From NCBI GenBank assembly GCA_900546565.1, contig URDC01000034.1, positions 1 through 17,358 of the forward strand: a DNA stretch of 17,358 bases, written 5' to 3'. Numbering within the stretch: position 1 is the first letter of the stretch; each line of letters begins with the position of its first letter. This document shows positions 6,991-15,137 of the stretch, piece after piece. Source of the stretch: an uncultured Opitutales bacterium. Lineage in GTDB: Bacteria > Verrucomicrobiota > Verrucomicrobiia > Opitutales > Intestinicryptomonadaceae. The position numbers and the translations under genes were made by a program. A model generated the notes under the pieces. It was given only the letters and a program-made list of their open reading frames with translations, made no database searches and was not told the origin of the DNA.

Positions 6991-7692
6991 ATGGATAGAA
7001 GAAAGATTTTTATGCTGGCGGTTGTGATTGTGTCGGCGTTGTCAGCGTTTGGCGCGGAAAGCGCGGGCGCGGCGGTGTCGGGCGGAAATCCCGCGAATGC
7101 GGCGCAAAAGTCCGATGTGTCGGGCTTGGACGCCCAGGGCTCGGCGACCGCGAAAATGCTTTTGCTTAAACAATTTGACAAGGACGGCGACGGGCGTTTA
7201 AACGAAGCCGAACGCGCCGAAGCCCACAAGGCTATGAAAGGCAAAATGGCGAACTTCGAGCAAATCCGCCACAAGCATGCCAAGGACATTGTCGCTCGTT
7301 TCGACCGCGACGGTGACGGTAAGCTTTCGGAAGAGGAGCTTATCCCTTTTTTGGAGGAACAGCGCAAAATGTTTGAAGGTTTCCATCGCCGCCGCGCGAT
7401 GAGGGAACGCGCCATTCCCAAGGATATTTTGGCGAAATATGACCGCGACGGCGACGGCAAGCTAAGCCGCGAAGAGCGCAAGGCCATGTTCGAAGACGCC
7501 CGAGCCCGCCGCGAAGCGTTGCTTAAAAAATACGACCGCGACGGCGACGGCAAGCTTTCGGAAGAGGAGCGTTCGGAGCTTGTGAAAGACCCCGAAGTCC
7601 AGAATATGATGAAGCGTATGATTGGCGGCATGATAAACAATCCGCCGCCTCCGCCCCCGCCTTCCGCCGATTCTGCACGGAAGAGTCGGTAG
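6991..7692 (+). CDS. Secreted four-EF-hand calcium-binding protein
   Basis: The 233-residue product has a signal peptide (basic MDRRK, hydrophobic 6-20, cleavage near SAFGA) and a low-complexity Ala/Gly segment to about residue 50. Four canonical 12-residue EF-hand loops follow at 63-74, 105-116, 151-162 and 182-193. Each reads D-x-D-G-D-G-x-L-x-x-x-E with Asp at 1, 3 and 5 and Glu at 12, so all should bind Ca2+. Helices between them are rich in Arg, Glu and Met. The tail holds seven consecutive Pro (218-224) and ends basic (ARKSR). AGG lies 7 nt before the ATG. It stands alone, with a terminator about 70 nt downstream. Such periplasmic or secreted EF-hand proteins are common in Planctomycetes and Verrucomicrobiota, but the partner or role is unknown. 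Confidence 0.9.
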   Translation: MDRRKIFMLAVVIVSALSAFGAESAGAAVSGGNPANAAQKSDVSGLDAQGSATAKMLLLKQFDKDGDGRLNEAERAEAHKAMKGKMANFEQIRHKHAKDIVARFDRDGDGKLSEEELIPFLEEQRKMFEGFHRRRAMRERAIPKDILAKYDRDGDGKLSREERKAMFEDARARREALLKKYDRDGDGKLSEEERSELVKDPEVQNMMKRMIGGMINNPPPPPPPSADSARKSR

Positions 7693-7763
7693 TTTTTCGG
7701 CGGCGCGAAGTGTCTGGCTTCGGGGCAAAAATTTCATATTGGAGAAGCAGAAAACAGTAAAAT

Positions 7764-7799
7764 CGCGCTCCCTCGGGGTATTCGAGGGGGCGTTTTTTT
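7764..7799 (+). terminator. Intrinsic terminator after the EF-hand gene
   Basis: A 10-bp stem CGCTCCCTCG/CGAGGGGGCG (7766-7775 with 7783-7792, one U-G pair), a 7-nt loop, then seven T (7793-7799). The 3' arm can also pair with CCCCTCG at 7801-7807, but that segment lies after the release point, so I give it no regulatory meaning. Confidence 0.88.
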
Positions 7800-7887
7800 G
7801 CCCCTCGCGATACGGTTTTGGCGGGGTGTCGGGTTCTCGGATTTTGCTTTTTATGTTTTGCGGCGGGACGGCGATGTCGGTTTGTTT

Positions 7888-7915
7888 TTGACATATTAAA
7901 AAAAACTGGTATTGT
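7888..7915 (+). promoter_or_regulatory. Extended -10 promoter of the GH129/101-like gene
   Basis: A perfect TTGACA (7888-7893), a 16-nt spacer, and TATTGT (7910-7915) preceded by TGG, i.e. the extended -10 TGnTATTGT. The start codon at 7927 lies only 11 nt past the -10, predicting a 5' leader of a few nucleotides. Confidence 0.65.
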
Positions 7916-7926
7916 GTCTAATTTGT

Positions 7927-10875
7927 ATGAGCAGACTTAATAAAATGATGGGAATCGCGGCGGCGTTTTTTGTGTCGTCGCTTGCAACGGCTTTTGCCGA
8001 ACGGTTGGCGATTTCAAGCGGCGACTGTGAAATTGCGTTCGACTCGCAAACGGGCGCGGTTCTGGATATGAGCTACAAGGGAAATCCGCTCGGGCTTAAA
8101 TTCAGACCCGATTTGTGTGTGGTGAAGTATTACAACAAGGCGTTGCAGCCGCTAAGAACCTCGCAGATGAAGTGCACTGCGGTGCGCGAGGGCAGCAAGA
8201 TTACGCTGAGTTTCAGGCGTCCCGACTCGGACGCCGACGCGCTCGAAGTCTCGGTGCGCGGCAACGGCAACGGGTTCGACGTGAATGCGGAAATCAAAAA
8301 TGTTTCGGACGACGTTTTGCATGCGGAATTTTTTACGATGTTCGATTTCGCCCCCGAAGTCGCAAAGGGCATTACGGTTCATTCTACTACGCCGCGCATG
8401 ACGGGCGTTACGCTTTCGGAGGACTTTTTCAGGAATGTAAACGACACGTCCGCGCCCAAGGTGTGGTCTATTGGCGAGTATCTGGGACTTGAAATCCGCA
8501 AGCACATTTACGGCGACGGCAACATTCCAAAATTCGAAAAAGAAGTCGCCACAAAGACGGTTTTGGGCAAGAATGCAAAGTCGTGGATTGGCTCGGGCAT
8601 GCTCAAAAAATATTCCGACGCGGAAGCCGTATGGCGCATAAACACAAACGGCAAAAACGACGACATCGTCCTGCTTTCGACCTCCGAGGGCAGGCCGTTT
8701 CTGACGGGCGCAAGGCTCGGCGGCAAGGGCGCGCTTTTTACTTTCAACGGGTATTTTAACGATTCGTATCTTACAAGGGATATTGCCTATATCGCTTCGG
8801 ACGTCGCTTGGCACGCGCGGCAATATGCGCGCTCGGCAAAGTCGCAGTCAAGCCGTATTATAGTCGTAGATTTCAAGGGTGTGGGCGACTCGAAAGAATG
8901 GGTGAGGCACTTCAAAAAAATATTCGGAGACTGTATCGAGACTGTCGACACATTCGGAGGGGTTAAGGCGGCGTTGAAAGATCCCAGAACGCTCTTCATA
9001 GCCAATCCGCTTACAGAAGCTATGCCGTGCGCGAAAGCCGATGCTGTCGAAATGGCGGAACTTATAAAAGCGTTCGTGCAGCGCGGCGGATATTGGTTCG
9101 ATACGCACCGCAGCTCTTTCTACTATTCGATTGTAAAGAAGCCCGTGTATAGCAGGATTTCCTCGCGTGTGCCCGCGTGCATTGCCGACTTCTACCACTT
9201 CGACTTGTCCGGCGGGATTTTCGCGCTCTATACAGTCCAGCCGAACGTGCAGTCCAACAATTACGAGAATGTCGGCGAGGCGTTGTTGCCCGTCTGTTTC
9301 AGCGTATTCGGCGACGCCCGCGGCGGGCACTTCGAGCGCATTTCGATGGCGTATGTCAAAAAGGGCGGGGGCTACAAGTATCCCACGCTGCGCCTGAATT
9401 TCGGGAAGTCGGTGCAGAAGTCGGTCGACGCATTTTGCGCCGACAACAAGCTTTCGAAAACATACGACCAGAAACTCGACGCGCGACTTGCCGACCGCTT
9501 CAAAAACGGCGTGATGTTCTATGTGGGCGCAAGGACTGTCGACGACTTGAACAGGGCTGTTGCGGCGTTGCCAAAAAACAATGTCGTGCACATAACAAGC
9601 TATTTGCACGGCGGGTTCGACAAGCAATATCCCGTGCATTTGCCGCCGAACGAGTCGTTCGCGACGCCCGAGCAGTTCAGGAAGTGCATCGACGATATGC
9701 GCGCTTCGGGACACCTGTTTATGCCGTATGTCAACAATACTTGGTGGTGCGACGACCCCAAAAGCTGGTTCTTCGAGAAATACGGCCGCGCCCCGATTAG
9801 CCTTTACAAAAACAAGTCCGAAATGAGAGAACAATACGGCAAAAACGTCGGTTGGCAAGTTTCGATGTGGCATCCCGACGTGCGCCGCGCCTGCGATATG
9901 ATTGTCGACGAGTTTACGAAGAACTATCCCTGCGATATTCTCTTTCAGGACCAGACGGGCGCGCGCAGTTTTACGATTGATTTCAATCCGTCTGCGCCCT
10001 CGCCCAACCACTATATGGACGGGCTTGCCGCCGCCGCAAAGCGCGACAGCAAACGCGTTCCGCTTTCGACCGAAGACGGCTGGTGGGGCGTTGCCGACGC
10101 GGAAGTGCAGTTCTGCGGTATGACGTTCGGCATGTTCGATTCGCCGAATGTTCCGTCGTGGTCGTGGAACCAGATTTGGAAGGCGTATCCAAAGTCGGGC
10201 GTGAAGATTGCAAACCTCGTGGGCGCGTTCTTCCACGACAAGCTCAGCCTTTCGCACCACGACTTGGGCAGCGGTTTGCACATGCGAAAACACGTTTCGA
10301 TGACGCTCGGAATCGGCTACACGATGATGATGCACGGCAACGTGCGCACCTACACGGAGAACGCCGAGCGTATGGAGTTTGCAAAGTGGCTCGACGTGTT
10401 GCAGAAAAACGTCGTTTCGAAATATATCGGAAAGAAAATGCGCAGGTTCTCGCACAAATGGCGCGATGTGTCGAAGGATATTGACGACGGCATTTACCGC
10501 GCAAAATACGGCGATATAAAGGTTGTGGCGAATATGTCGGAATTCCCGCTCGAAGAAAAGAATGCGGCGATTTCGGCGGGCGGCTTTCAGGCCTCGGGCG
10601 ACGGCGTATACGCGGGCATTGTGGATTCGCTCGGCGGAATTGCGGGCGGCGAGGGCTGCGGGTACGCGGTAAACACGGCTTCGAAAAAAGTCTGGATTTA
10701 CCACGATTCGGGCGGCGACGCGGTGTTCCTCTGCCCCGATAAAATCGAAAGACTTTCGTTTGCGGGCGGCGGCAATGTCGACTTTGCGCAAAACGGCAGC
10801 ATTGTGAAATTCAAGCTGCCCGAAGACGCCGCCAAACGCGGCTTCAAGGCGGTCTACGAGCTGCAATACAAGTAG
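7927..10875 (+). CDS. Large secreted glycoside hydrolase, GH129/GH101-like (possible alpha-N-acetylgalactosaminidase)
   Basis: The 982-residue product has a signal peptide (hydrophobic 9-23, cleavage after AFA24), an N-terminal beta-sandwich (about 30-300), an alpha/beta segment (about 308-395), a TIM-barrel-like region (about 500-830) and a C-terminal beta domain. The barrel carries NVVHITSYLHGGFDKQYPVH (about 552-571), GHLFMPYVNNTWW, QDQTGAR with Asp675 and STEDGWWG with Glu716. The Asp-to-Glu gap of 41 residues resembles the nucleophile/acid pair of GH129 and GH101 enzymes, which remove alpha-GalNAc or the T-antigen disaccharide from mucin-type glycans. I assign the family by motif memory; a DUF6259-type glycosidase is the alternative. 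I chose the ATG at 7927 because a TTG five codons upstream lies in the predicted -10 region; Met7/Met8 are also possible. No Shine-Dalgarno precedes it. It appears monocistronic. Confidence 0.72.
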   Translation: MSRLNKMMGIAAAFFVSSLATAFAERLAISSGDCEIAFDSQTGAVLDMSYKGNPLGLKFRPDLCVVKYYNKALQPLRTSQMKCTAVREGSKITLSFRRPDSDADALEVSVRGNGNGFDVNAEIKNVSDDVLHAEFFTMFDFAPEVAKGITVHSTTPRMTGVTLSEDFFRNVNDTSAPKVWSIGEYLGLEIRKHIYGDGNIPKFEKEVATKTVLGKNAKSWIGSGMLKKYSDAEAVWRINTNGKNDDIVLLSTSEGRPFLTGARLGGKGALFTFNGYFNDSYLTRDIAYIASDVAWHARQYARSAKSQSSRIIVVDFKGVGDSKEWVRHFKKIFGDCIETVDTFGGVKAALKDPRTLFIANPLTEAMPCAKADAVEMAELIKAFVQRGGYWFDTHRSSFYYSIVKKPVYSRISSRVPACIADFYHFDLSGGIFALYTVQPNVQSNNYENVGEALLPVCFSVFGDARGGHFERISMAYVKKGGGYKYPTLRLNFGKSVQKSVDAFCADNKLSKTYDQKLDARLADRFKNGVMFYVGARTVDDLNRAVAALPKNNVVHITSYLHGGFDKQYPVHLPPNESFATPEQFRKCIDDMRASGHLFMPYVNNTWWCDDPKSWFFEKYGRAPISLYKNKSEMREQYGKNVGWQVSMWHPDVRRACDMIVDEFTKNYPCDILFQDQTGARSFTIDFNPSAPSPNHYMDGLAAAAKRDSKRVPLSTEDGWWGVADAEVQFCGMTFGMFDSPNVPSWSWNQIWKAYPKSGVKIANLVGAFFHDKLSLSHHDLGSGLHMRKHVSMTLGIGYTMMMHGNVRTYTENAERMEFAKWLDVLQKNVVSKYIGKKMRRFSHKWRDVSKDIDDGIYRAKYGDIKVVANMSEFPLEEKNAAISAGGFQASGDGVYAGIVDSLGGIAGGEGCGYAVNTASKKVWIYHDSGGDAVFLCPDKIERLSFAGGGNVDFAQNGSIVKFKLPEDAAKRGFKAVYELQYK

Positions 10876-10920
10876 GGGCGTGTCGAATTTTCTCTAAAAA
10901 CAAAATAAATAAAAACGGCT

Positions 10921-11034
10921 ATGAAAAAAAACATCATGACGGCAATAAAAATGATTTTTGCAGCGGCGGTTATGGGGGCGGTTTTCGGCGCGTTGGCTTT
11001 GGCGTTTGCGTTGCGCCGCCGCTGCCGCAAATAG
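10921..11034 (+). CDS. Candidate 37-residue single-span membrane miniprotein
   Basis: An ATG-to-TAG frame of 37 codons. The product has a lysine-starting N-terminus (MKKN), one hydrophobic helix rich in Ala, Val, Gly, Phe and Leu (about 8-30) and a basic end (LRRRCRK). This charge pattern predicts a membrane-spanning peptide with the tail in the cytoplasm. It begins 45 nt after the glycosidase stop and is followed by an intrinsic terminator 26 nt downstream, so it could be the last gene of that transcript. It is preceded by an A-rich stretch but no Shine-Dalgarno. The alternative is a chance frame; conservation is untested. Confidence 0.5.
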   Translation: MKKNIMTAIKMIFAAAVMGAVFGALALAFALRRRCRK

Positions 11035-11060
11035 TTTTGTTTTTACAGACGGTTTTTCGT

Positions 11061-11095
11061 GGGGAAGTCCGCTTTTTTACGGGCTTCCTCTTTTT
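11061..11095 (+). terminator. Intrinsic terminator after the miniprotein
   Basis: An 11-bp stem GGGGAAGTCCG/CGGGCTTCCTC (11061-11071 with 11080-11090, two G-U pairs), an 8-nt loop and five T. On the minus strand it is followed by ACGAAAAACC, so it should not end dnaE transcripts. Confidence 0.8.
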
Positions 11096-11227
11096 GTATA
11101 TTTTTTGTTTTGTGGAAATGGAACGATTTGACTGCTAAAAGTTTTTTATGTTTTGTTTTGCGTTTTGTTTCCGCGGGATGTTGGGGGGAGTTCTTCTCCC
11201 GCTTTGCCGAGCCATTTCAGCGAGGAT
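11096..11227. other. Spacer between convergent transcripts, no clear dnaE terminator
   Basis: T-rich and GC-rich blocks. GCGGGA (11176-11181) and TCCCGC form a 6-bp pair enclosing a small GGGAG/CTCCC hairpin, but no T run follows on the minus strand. I see no gene here. Confidence 0.4.
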
Positions 11228-14200
11228 TTACTTCCTGAAATTCTGGAAATTCCTGTTTTGCGGAAAGCGGCGTTCGCGCTCGGGGACGGGTTTAACCGAC
11301 ACTTTCATATCGATGAATGCGGGTTCTTTCATCAGTTTTTTGAAGGCGTCGGGGTTGTAATCGCTCTGCGAAATGCCGTCGTGCGAGAACTCTATGAAGC
11401 TATTTTCCGAAACCTGAATTTTCAAAACGTGCTGCACCGAATTGCCGGGGGCGTAATTATAGACGCACTGGCTGAGCTGTTTTACAAAGTGTTCGGGTGC
11501 GTTGTAGGGCGAAATCAGCCACTCGACCTGCGTCAGGTTTGTCGCGATCGCCTCCTGCATGGGAATGAGTTTTTGCGCGGTATAGCGCAGCTCCACGCCG
11601 TCGTCGCAGCGGCACTCTCCGACAACGCAGAAGCACTTGCCGTCGATGTCGGTTATGTCGACGGAGTCGCGCAACTCCTCAGGGGCGCGGTTTTTCAGGC
11701 CTTTCAAGAACTCCTCGTAGAGGTCGGAATACATATTTATCTGCCAGACCTTCGAATTCAGCCTGCCCGAAAGCGTGAAGAAGCACCACGGGCGGTTGTC
11801 CTTTTTGGAGAGTTTTTTGCCGACGTTCGAAATCACCCCGCAGGCGCGGAACTGGGCGCGTTTGAGGCGGTGGACGGCATCGGCGGGCGGAACTTGGTCG
11901 AGTGCGAAATCGAAGCGCGCGTATTCGTTCATCGGGTGTCCCGAAACGTAGAAGCTAAGCAGTTCCTTTTCGTGGAAGAGTTTTGTGCTAAGCGGCATCG
12001 GCGGGGCGGAAGTGTCGATTAGGCTCACGGACGACTCGCTTGTCGCGCCCATATCGAGCAGGTCGAACATATTCGACTGCCCCGACTGCAAGTCTTTTTC
12101 GAGTTCGGCGGAATGCCCCATTATGGCGTCGAGGCTGTTGTAGAGGTGGGCGCGGTCGACGTTGAAGGAGTCGAATGCGCCCGTGAGAATCAGGTTTTCC
12201 ATCACGCGCTTGTTGAGGTTTTTTGTGCCAACGCGCTTGATGAAATCGAAGATGTCGGTGAAGTCGCCGTTGCGGTCGCGCTCTTCGACAATCGCCTTTG
12301 CGGGGGCTTCGCCAATACCTTTTATTGCCGCGAAGCCGAAGCGTATCGAGCCCGCCGACTTACCGAAGATGTTGCCCTGCATATCGGGCTTCCAGTTTTT
12401 GTCGATAATCGGGGTGAAGTTTTCGCGCGAAATGTTGACGTCGGGGCCGAGCACTTTGATGTTGATTGCCTCGGTTGCCTCGATGAACTTCGCCACTTTT
12501 TCCATATTGCCGAGTTCGCCCGAAAGAAGTGCCGCCATAAATTCGACGGGGTAGTTCGCCTTTAAAAACGCGGTTCGGTAGCTGAGCATTGCGTAGGCGG
12601 CGGAGTGCGATTTGTTGAAGCCGTATTGGGCGAATTTTTCCAAGACGCCGAAAATGCGCTCGGCCTCGCCCTTGTCGATGTTGTTGAATTTTTTCGCCTT
12701 TTCGACGAACACCGCCTTTTGCGCCGCCATAACTTCGGGCTTTTTCTTGCCCATTGCGCGGCGCAGAATGTCCGCCTCGCCGAGGGTGTAGCCCGCGATT
12801 ATGCGCGCTGCCATCATGACCTGTTCCTGATAGACCAGAACGCCGTATGTTTCGGTAACGAGGTCTTTGAGCAGCGGGTGCGGAACCTGCATTTTGGAGG
12901 GGTCTTTTTTCGCCTCTATGAACTGGTCGATGAACTGCATGGGGCCGGGGCGGTAGAGGGCGATTAGCGCGATGATTTCCTCGAAAACGCTAAGCCCGAT
13001 TCGGCGGCATAGATTTTGCATTCCCTCGCTTTCAAGCTGGAAGACTCCGATTGTTATGCCGCTATTGAGCAGCTTGAATGTGGCGGGGTCTTCGAGCGGA
13101 ATTTCCTCGATATTGAAGTCGGGGTTGTTGCGCGTGCGCTGGACGTTTGTCTGCGCGCCCGAAATGATTGTGAGGGTTTTGAGTCCCAAAAAGTCGGCTT
13201 TGAGCAGCCCCAATTCCTCGACGGGGGCTTTGGGCAGCTGGGTGGTGAGGGAGTTTTCCTGAATCATCATAGGCACGAGGTCGTCGAGGCGTTGGTCGCC
13301 GATGATGATGCCGCAGGCGTGTTTGCCCGTCTGGCGAATCATTCCCTCCAAGACTTCGCCCTGCTCGAAAATGTGCTCCACGAGCGGGTCTCGGTCGAGT
13401 TCCTCGCGCAGTTCCGACGACATTTCGAGAGCCTTTTTGAGCGTCATTTTGAGGTCGTCGGGGATTTTCTTTGCGATGCTCATGGAGCGGTCTATGGGCA
13501 GGTTGTTTACGCGCGATACGTCGCGGAAAACCTGTTTCGCGCCCAGTTTATTGAATGTTACGATGTTCGCGACGCGGTCGACGCCGTATTTGCCGCGAAC
13601 GTATTCGATAACCTCGTCGCGCCGCGTCTGGCAGAAGTCGACGTCGAAGTCGGGCGGAGACACGCGTTCGAGCGACAGCATTCGCTCGAAAAGCAAATTG
13701 AAGCGTATCGGCTCGATGTCGGTGATTTTTATCAGGTAGGCTATCATGCAGCCCGCGCCCGAACCGCGCCCGGGGCCTACTGGGATTCCGTGCGAGCGCG
13801 CCCAGTTGATGAAGTCCCAGACGATGAGGAAGTAGTCCACAAAGCCCGCGCCCACGATGATTGAAAGCTCGTAGTCGAGCTTGTCGCAGAGTTTTTGCGC
13901 AAAGTCGGGCGGCTCTTTGCCCTTGGGCGTGTAGTTTTCGGGGTGGTCGTAGTCGATGCCGTAGCGTTTTACCATTCCCTTCTTGGCGAGGTCGAAGAGT
14001 ATCAGCCCGTTTTTCATAAGCTCGTCGCGCTGGGCGCGGTCGAGCGAGAAGTCGGCGGGTTTGCCCTTTTGGGCGAGCACCTCGTTTTTCTTCGCAACGT
14101 ATTTGTCGAGAATTTTGTCGAAATTTATCGGGTCGGGGTTGATGTCGATTTTTTCGGGACGCTGGTAGTGCGGGTAGTGGTTCTCGCCGAACTTGATTTC

Positions 14201-15097
14201 GATGTTCACGCGCTCGGCGACTTCGAGCGTGTTGTCGAGCGCGTCGGGGAATTCGCCGAGGACGTTTTCCATCTCCCCGCGCGTCTTGACATAGAACTCG
14301 TTGTTGGGGTAGCGCATTCGGTTTTCGTCGATGAGTTTTGCGCCCGTCTGGATGCACAGCATTGCGTCGTGCGCCGCGCTGTCGGCCTTCATCACATAGT
14401 GCGAGTCGTTTGTGGCGACCATTTTAAGCCCGAATTCCTTCGCGAGCTTTACAAGACCCGGCAGAATCTTTTTCTGCGCGGGCAGGAAGTGGTTTTGTAT
14501 TTCTATGTAGTAGTTTTCCCTGCCGAAAATGTCGACGAACTTCGCCGTCGCGCGCTTTGCGTTTTCGTAGTCCGAATAAAGCAGGTATTGCGACGCCACG
14601 CCGTTTAGGCAGCCGCTTAACCCTATCACGCCCTTGTGGTGTTGCGCCAGAACGTCGTAGTCTATGCGCGGGCGGCGGTAGAGCCCCTCTTCGTATGAAA
14701 TGCTCGTGAGTTTTGAAAGGCTGAGAAACCCCTCGTAGTTTTCCGCCAAAAGCGTCTTGTGGTGTATGAGGTTTTGGGGATAGTTTGCGGGCGTGAGAAT
14801 CGAGGTATCGTTTTCGATGTCGTCGATGTCGTCGTTGCGCTTGCGGTCTGCTTTGGGGTGTTCGGATATTTTGTGGTCGTTTACGAAATACGCCTCTATG
14901 CCTATGATTGGCTTTACTCCGTATTTTTTGCCGGCGTTGTAGAAGTCTATCGAACCGCACATATTGCCGTGGTCGGTCATCGCAATCGCGGGCATACCCA
15001 GTTCCTTGGCGCGCGCCATAAGGCGGTCTACGCGGGCGCAGCCGTCGAGAAAACTGTGGTCGGTGTGGACGTGTAGATGGACGAAATTCTTTGACAT
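11228..15097 (-). CDS. dnaE: DNA polymerase III alpha subunit (replicative polymerase)
   Basis: DnaE is the catalytic subunit of the bacterial replicase. The 1289-residue protein begins with a PHP domain (about 5-300) containing HLHVHTDHS, MTDHGN, GIEAYF, GLSGCLNG and NDSHYV. The C-family polymerase palm follows, with GPGRGSGAG and the catalytic triad Asp483, Asp485 and Asp487 in PDFDVDF. Next come the fingers, a helix-hairpin-helix region (about 930-990, FGFAAIKGIGEAPAKAI) and a C-terminal OB fold (about 1110-1170, RACGVISNVGKKL). It is longer than E. coli DnaE (1160) because of small insertions, for example about 75-105 and 340-400, and a longer tail. The start is the ATG at 15097, with GGGG about 5 nt upstream and homology from residue 5. 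It is divergent from the zinc-ribbon gene and no gene lies behind it in the same operon. Confidence 0.97.
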   Translation of the reverse strand: MSKNFVHLHVHTDHSFLDGCARVDRLMARAKELGMPAIAMTDHGNMCGSIDFYNAGKKYGVKPIIGIEAYFVNDHKISEHPKADRKRNDDIDDIENDTSILTPANYPQNLIHHKTLLAENYEGFLSLSKLTSISYEEGLYRRPRIDYDVLAQHHKGVIGLSGCLNGVASQYLLYSDYENAKRATAKFVDIFGRENYYIEIQNHFLPAQKKILPGLVKLAKEFGLKMVATNDSHYVMKADSAAHDAMLCIQTGAKLIDENRMRYPNNEFYVKTRGEMENVLGEFPDALDNTLEVAERVNIEIKFGENHYPHYQRPEKIDINPDPINFDKILDKYVAKKNEVLAQKGKPADFSLDRAQRDELMKNGLILFDLAKKGMVKRYGIDYDHPENYTPKGKEPPDFAQKLCDKLDYELSIIVGAGFVDYFLIVWDFINWARSHGIPVGPGRGSGAGCMIAYLIKITDIEPIRFNLLFERMLSLERVSPPDFDVDFCQTRRDEVIEYVRGKYGVDRVANIVTFNKLGAKQVFRDVSRVNNLPIDRSMSIAKKIPDDLKMTLKKALEMSSELREELDRDPLVEHIFEQGEVLEGMIRQTGKHACGIIIGDQRLDDLVPMMIQENSLTTQLPKAPVEELGLLKADFLGLKTLTIISGAQTNVQRTRNNPDFNIEEIPLEDPATFKLLNSGITIGVFQLESEGMQNLCRRIGLSVFEEIIALIALYRPGPMQFIDQFIEAKKDPSKMQVPHPLLKDLVTETYGVLVYQEQVMMAARIIAGYTLGEADILRRAMGKKKPEVMAAQKAVFVEKAKKFNNIDKGEAERIFGVLEKFAQYGFNKSHSAAYAMLSYRTAFLKANYPVEFMAALLSGELGNMEKVAKFIEATEAINIKVLGPDVNISRENFTPIIDKNWKPDMQGNIFGKSAGSIRFGFAAIKGIGEAPAKAIVEERDRNGDFTDIFDFIKRVGTKNLNKRVMENLILTGAFDSFNVDRAHLYNSLDAIMGHSAELEKDLQSGQSNMFDLLDMGATSESSVSLIDTSAPPMPLSTKLFHEKELLSFYVSGHPMNEYARFDFALDQVPPADAVHRLKRAQFRACGVISNVGKKLSKKDNRPWCFFTLSGRLNSKVWQINMYSDLYEEFLKGLKNRAPEELRDSVDITDIDGKCFCVVGECRCDDGVELRYTAQKLIPMQEAIATNLTQVEWLISPYNAPEHFVKQLSQCVYNYAPGNSVQHVLKIQVSENSFIEFSHDGISQSDYNPDAFKKLMKEPAFIDMKVSVKPVPERERRFPQNRNFQNFRK

Positions 15098-15106
15098 TCT
15101 GCCCCG

Positions 15107-15137
15107 ATTTTAAGCGACGCCACGGGGGAGGTGTCAA
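15107..15137 (-). promoter_or_regulatory. Candidate dnaE promoter abutting the start codon
   Basis: A perfect TTGACA (15137-15132) and TAAAAT (15112-15107) on the minus strand with a 19-nt spacer, or TTAAAA with 18 nt. Only 9 nt separate the -10 from the ATG at 15097, so the transcript would start within about 3 nt of it. Confidence 0.5.

Noticed and set aside
6815..7027. A 70-codon Cys-rich frame ahead of the EF-hand gene
   Set aside because: It has no ribosome-binding site, overlaps the EF-hand signal peptide in another frame, and its Cys codons follow GGC/TGC-rich composition.
7766..7807. A three-segment switch (terminator versus alternative hairpin)
   Set aside because: The third segment lies after the T tract, so it would be transcribed only after the termination decision.
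8848..10866. A 672-codon open frame on the minus strand opposite the glycosidase
   Set aside because: It is aligned codon-for-codon with the sense gene, so it stays open simply because TTA, CTA and TCA codons are rare there. Its product is rich in Arg, His, Val and Ala with no recognisable domain.
11153..13864. Long plus-strand frames opposite dnaE (for example 11153-12022 and 13016-13864)
   Set aside because: They are in the same codon-aligned antisense register, with low-complexity Val/Arg/Phe-rich products and no starts with ribosome-binding sites.
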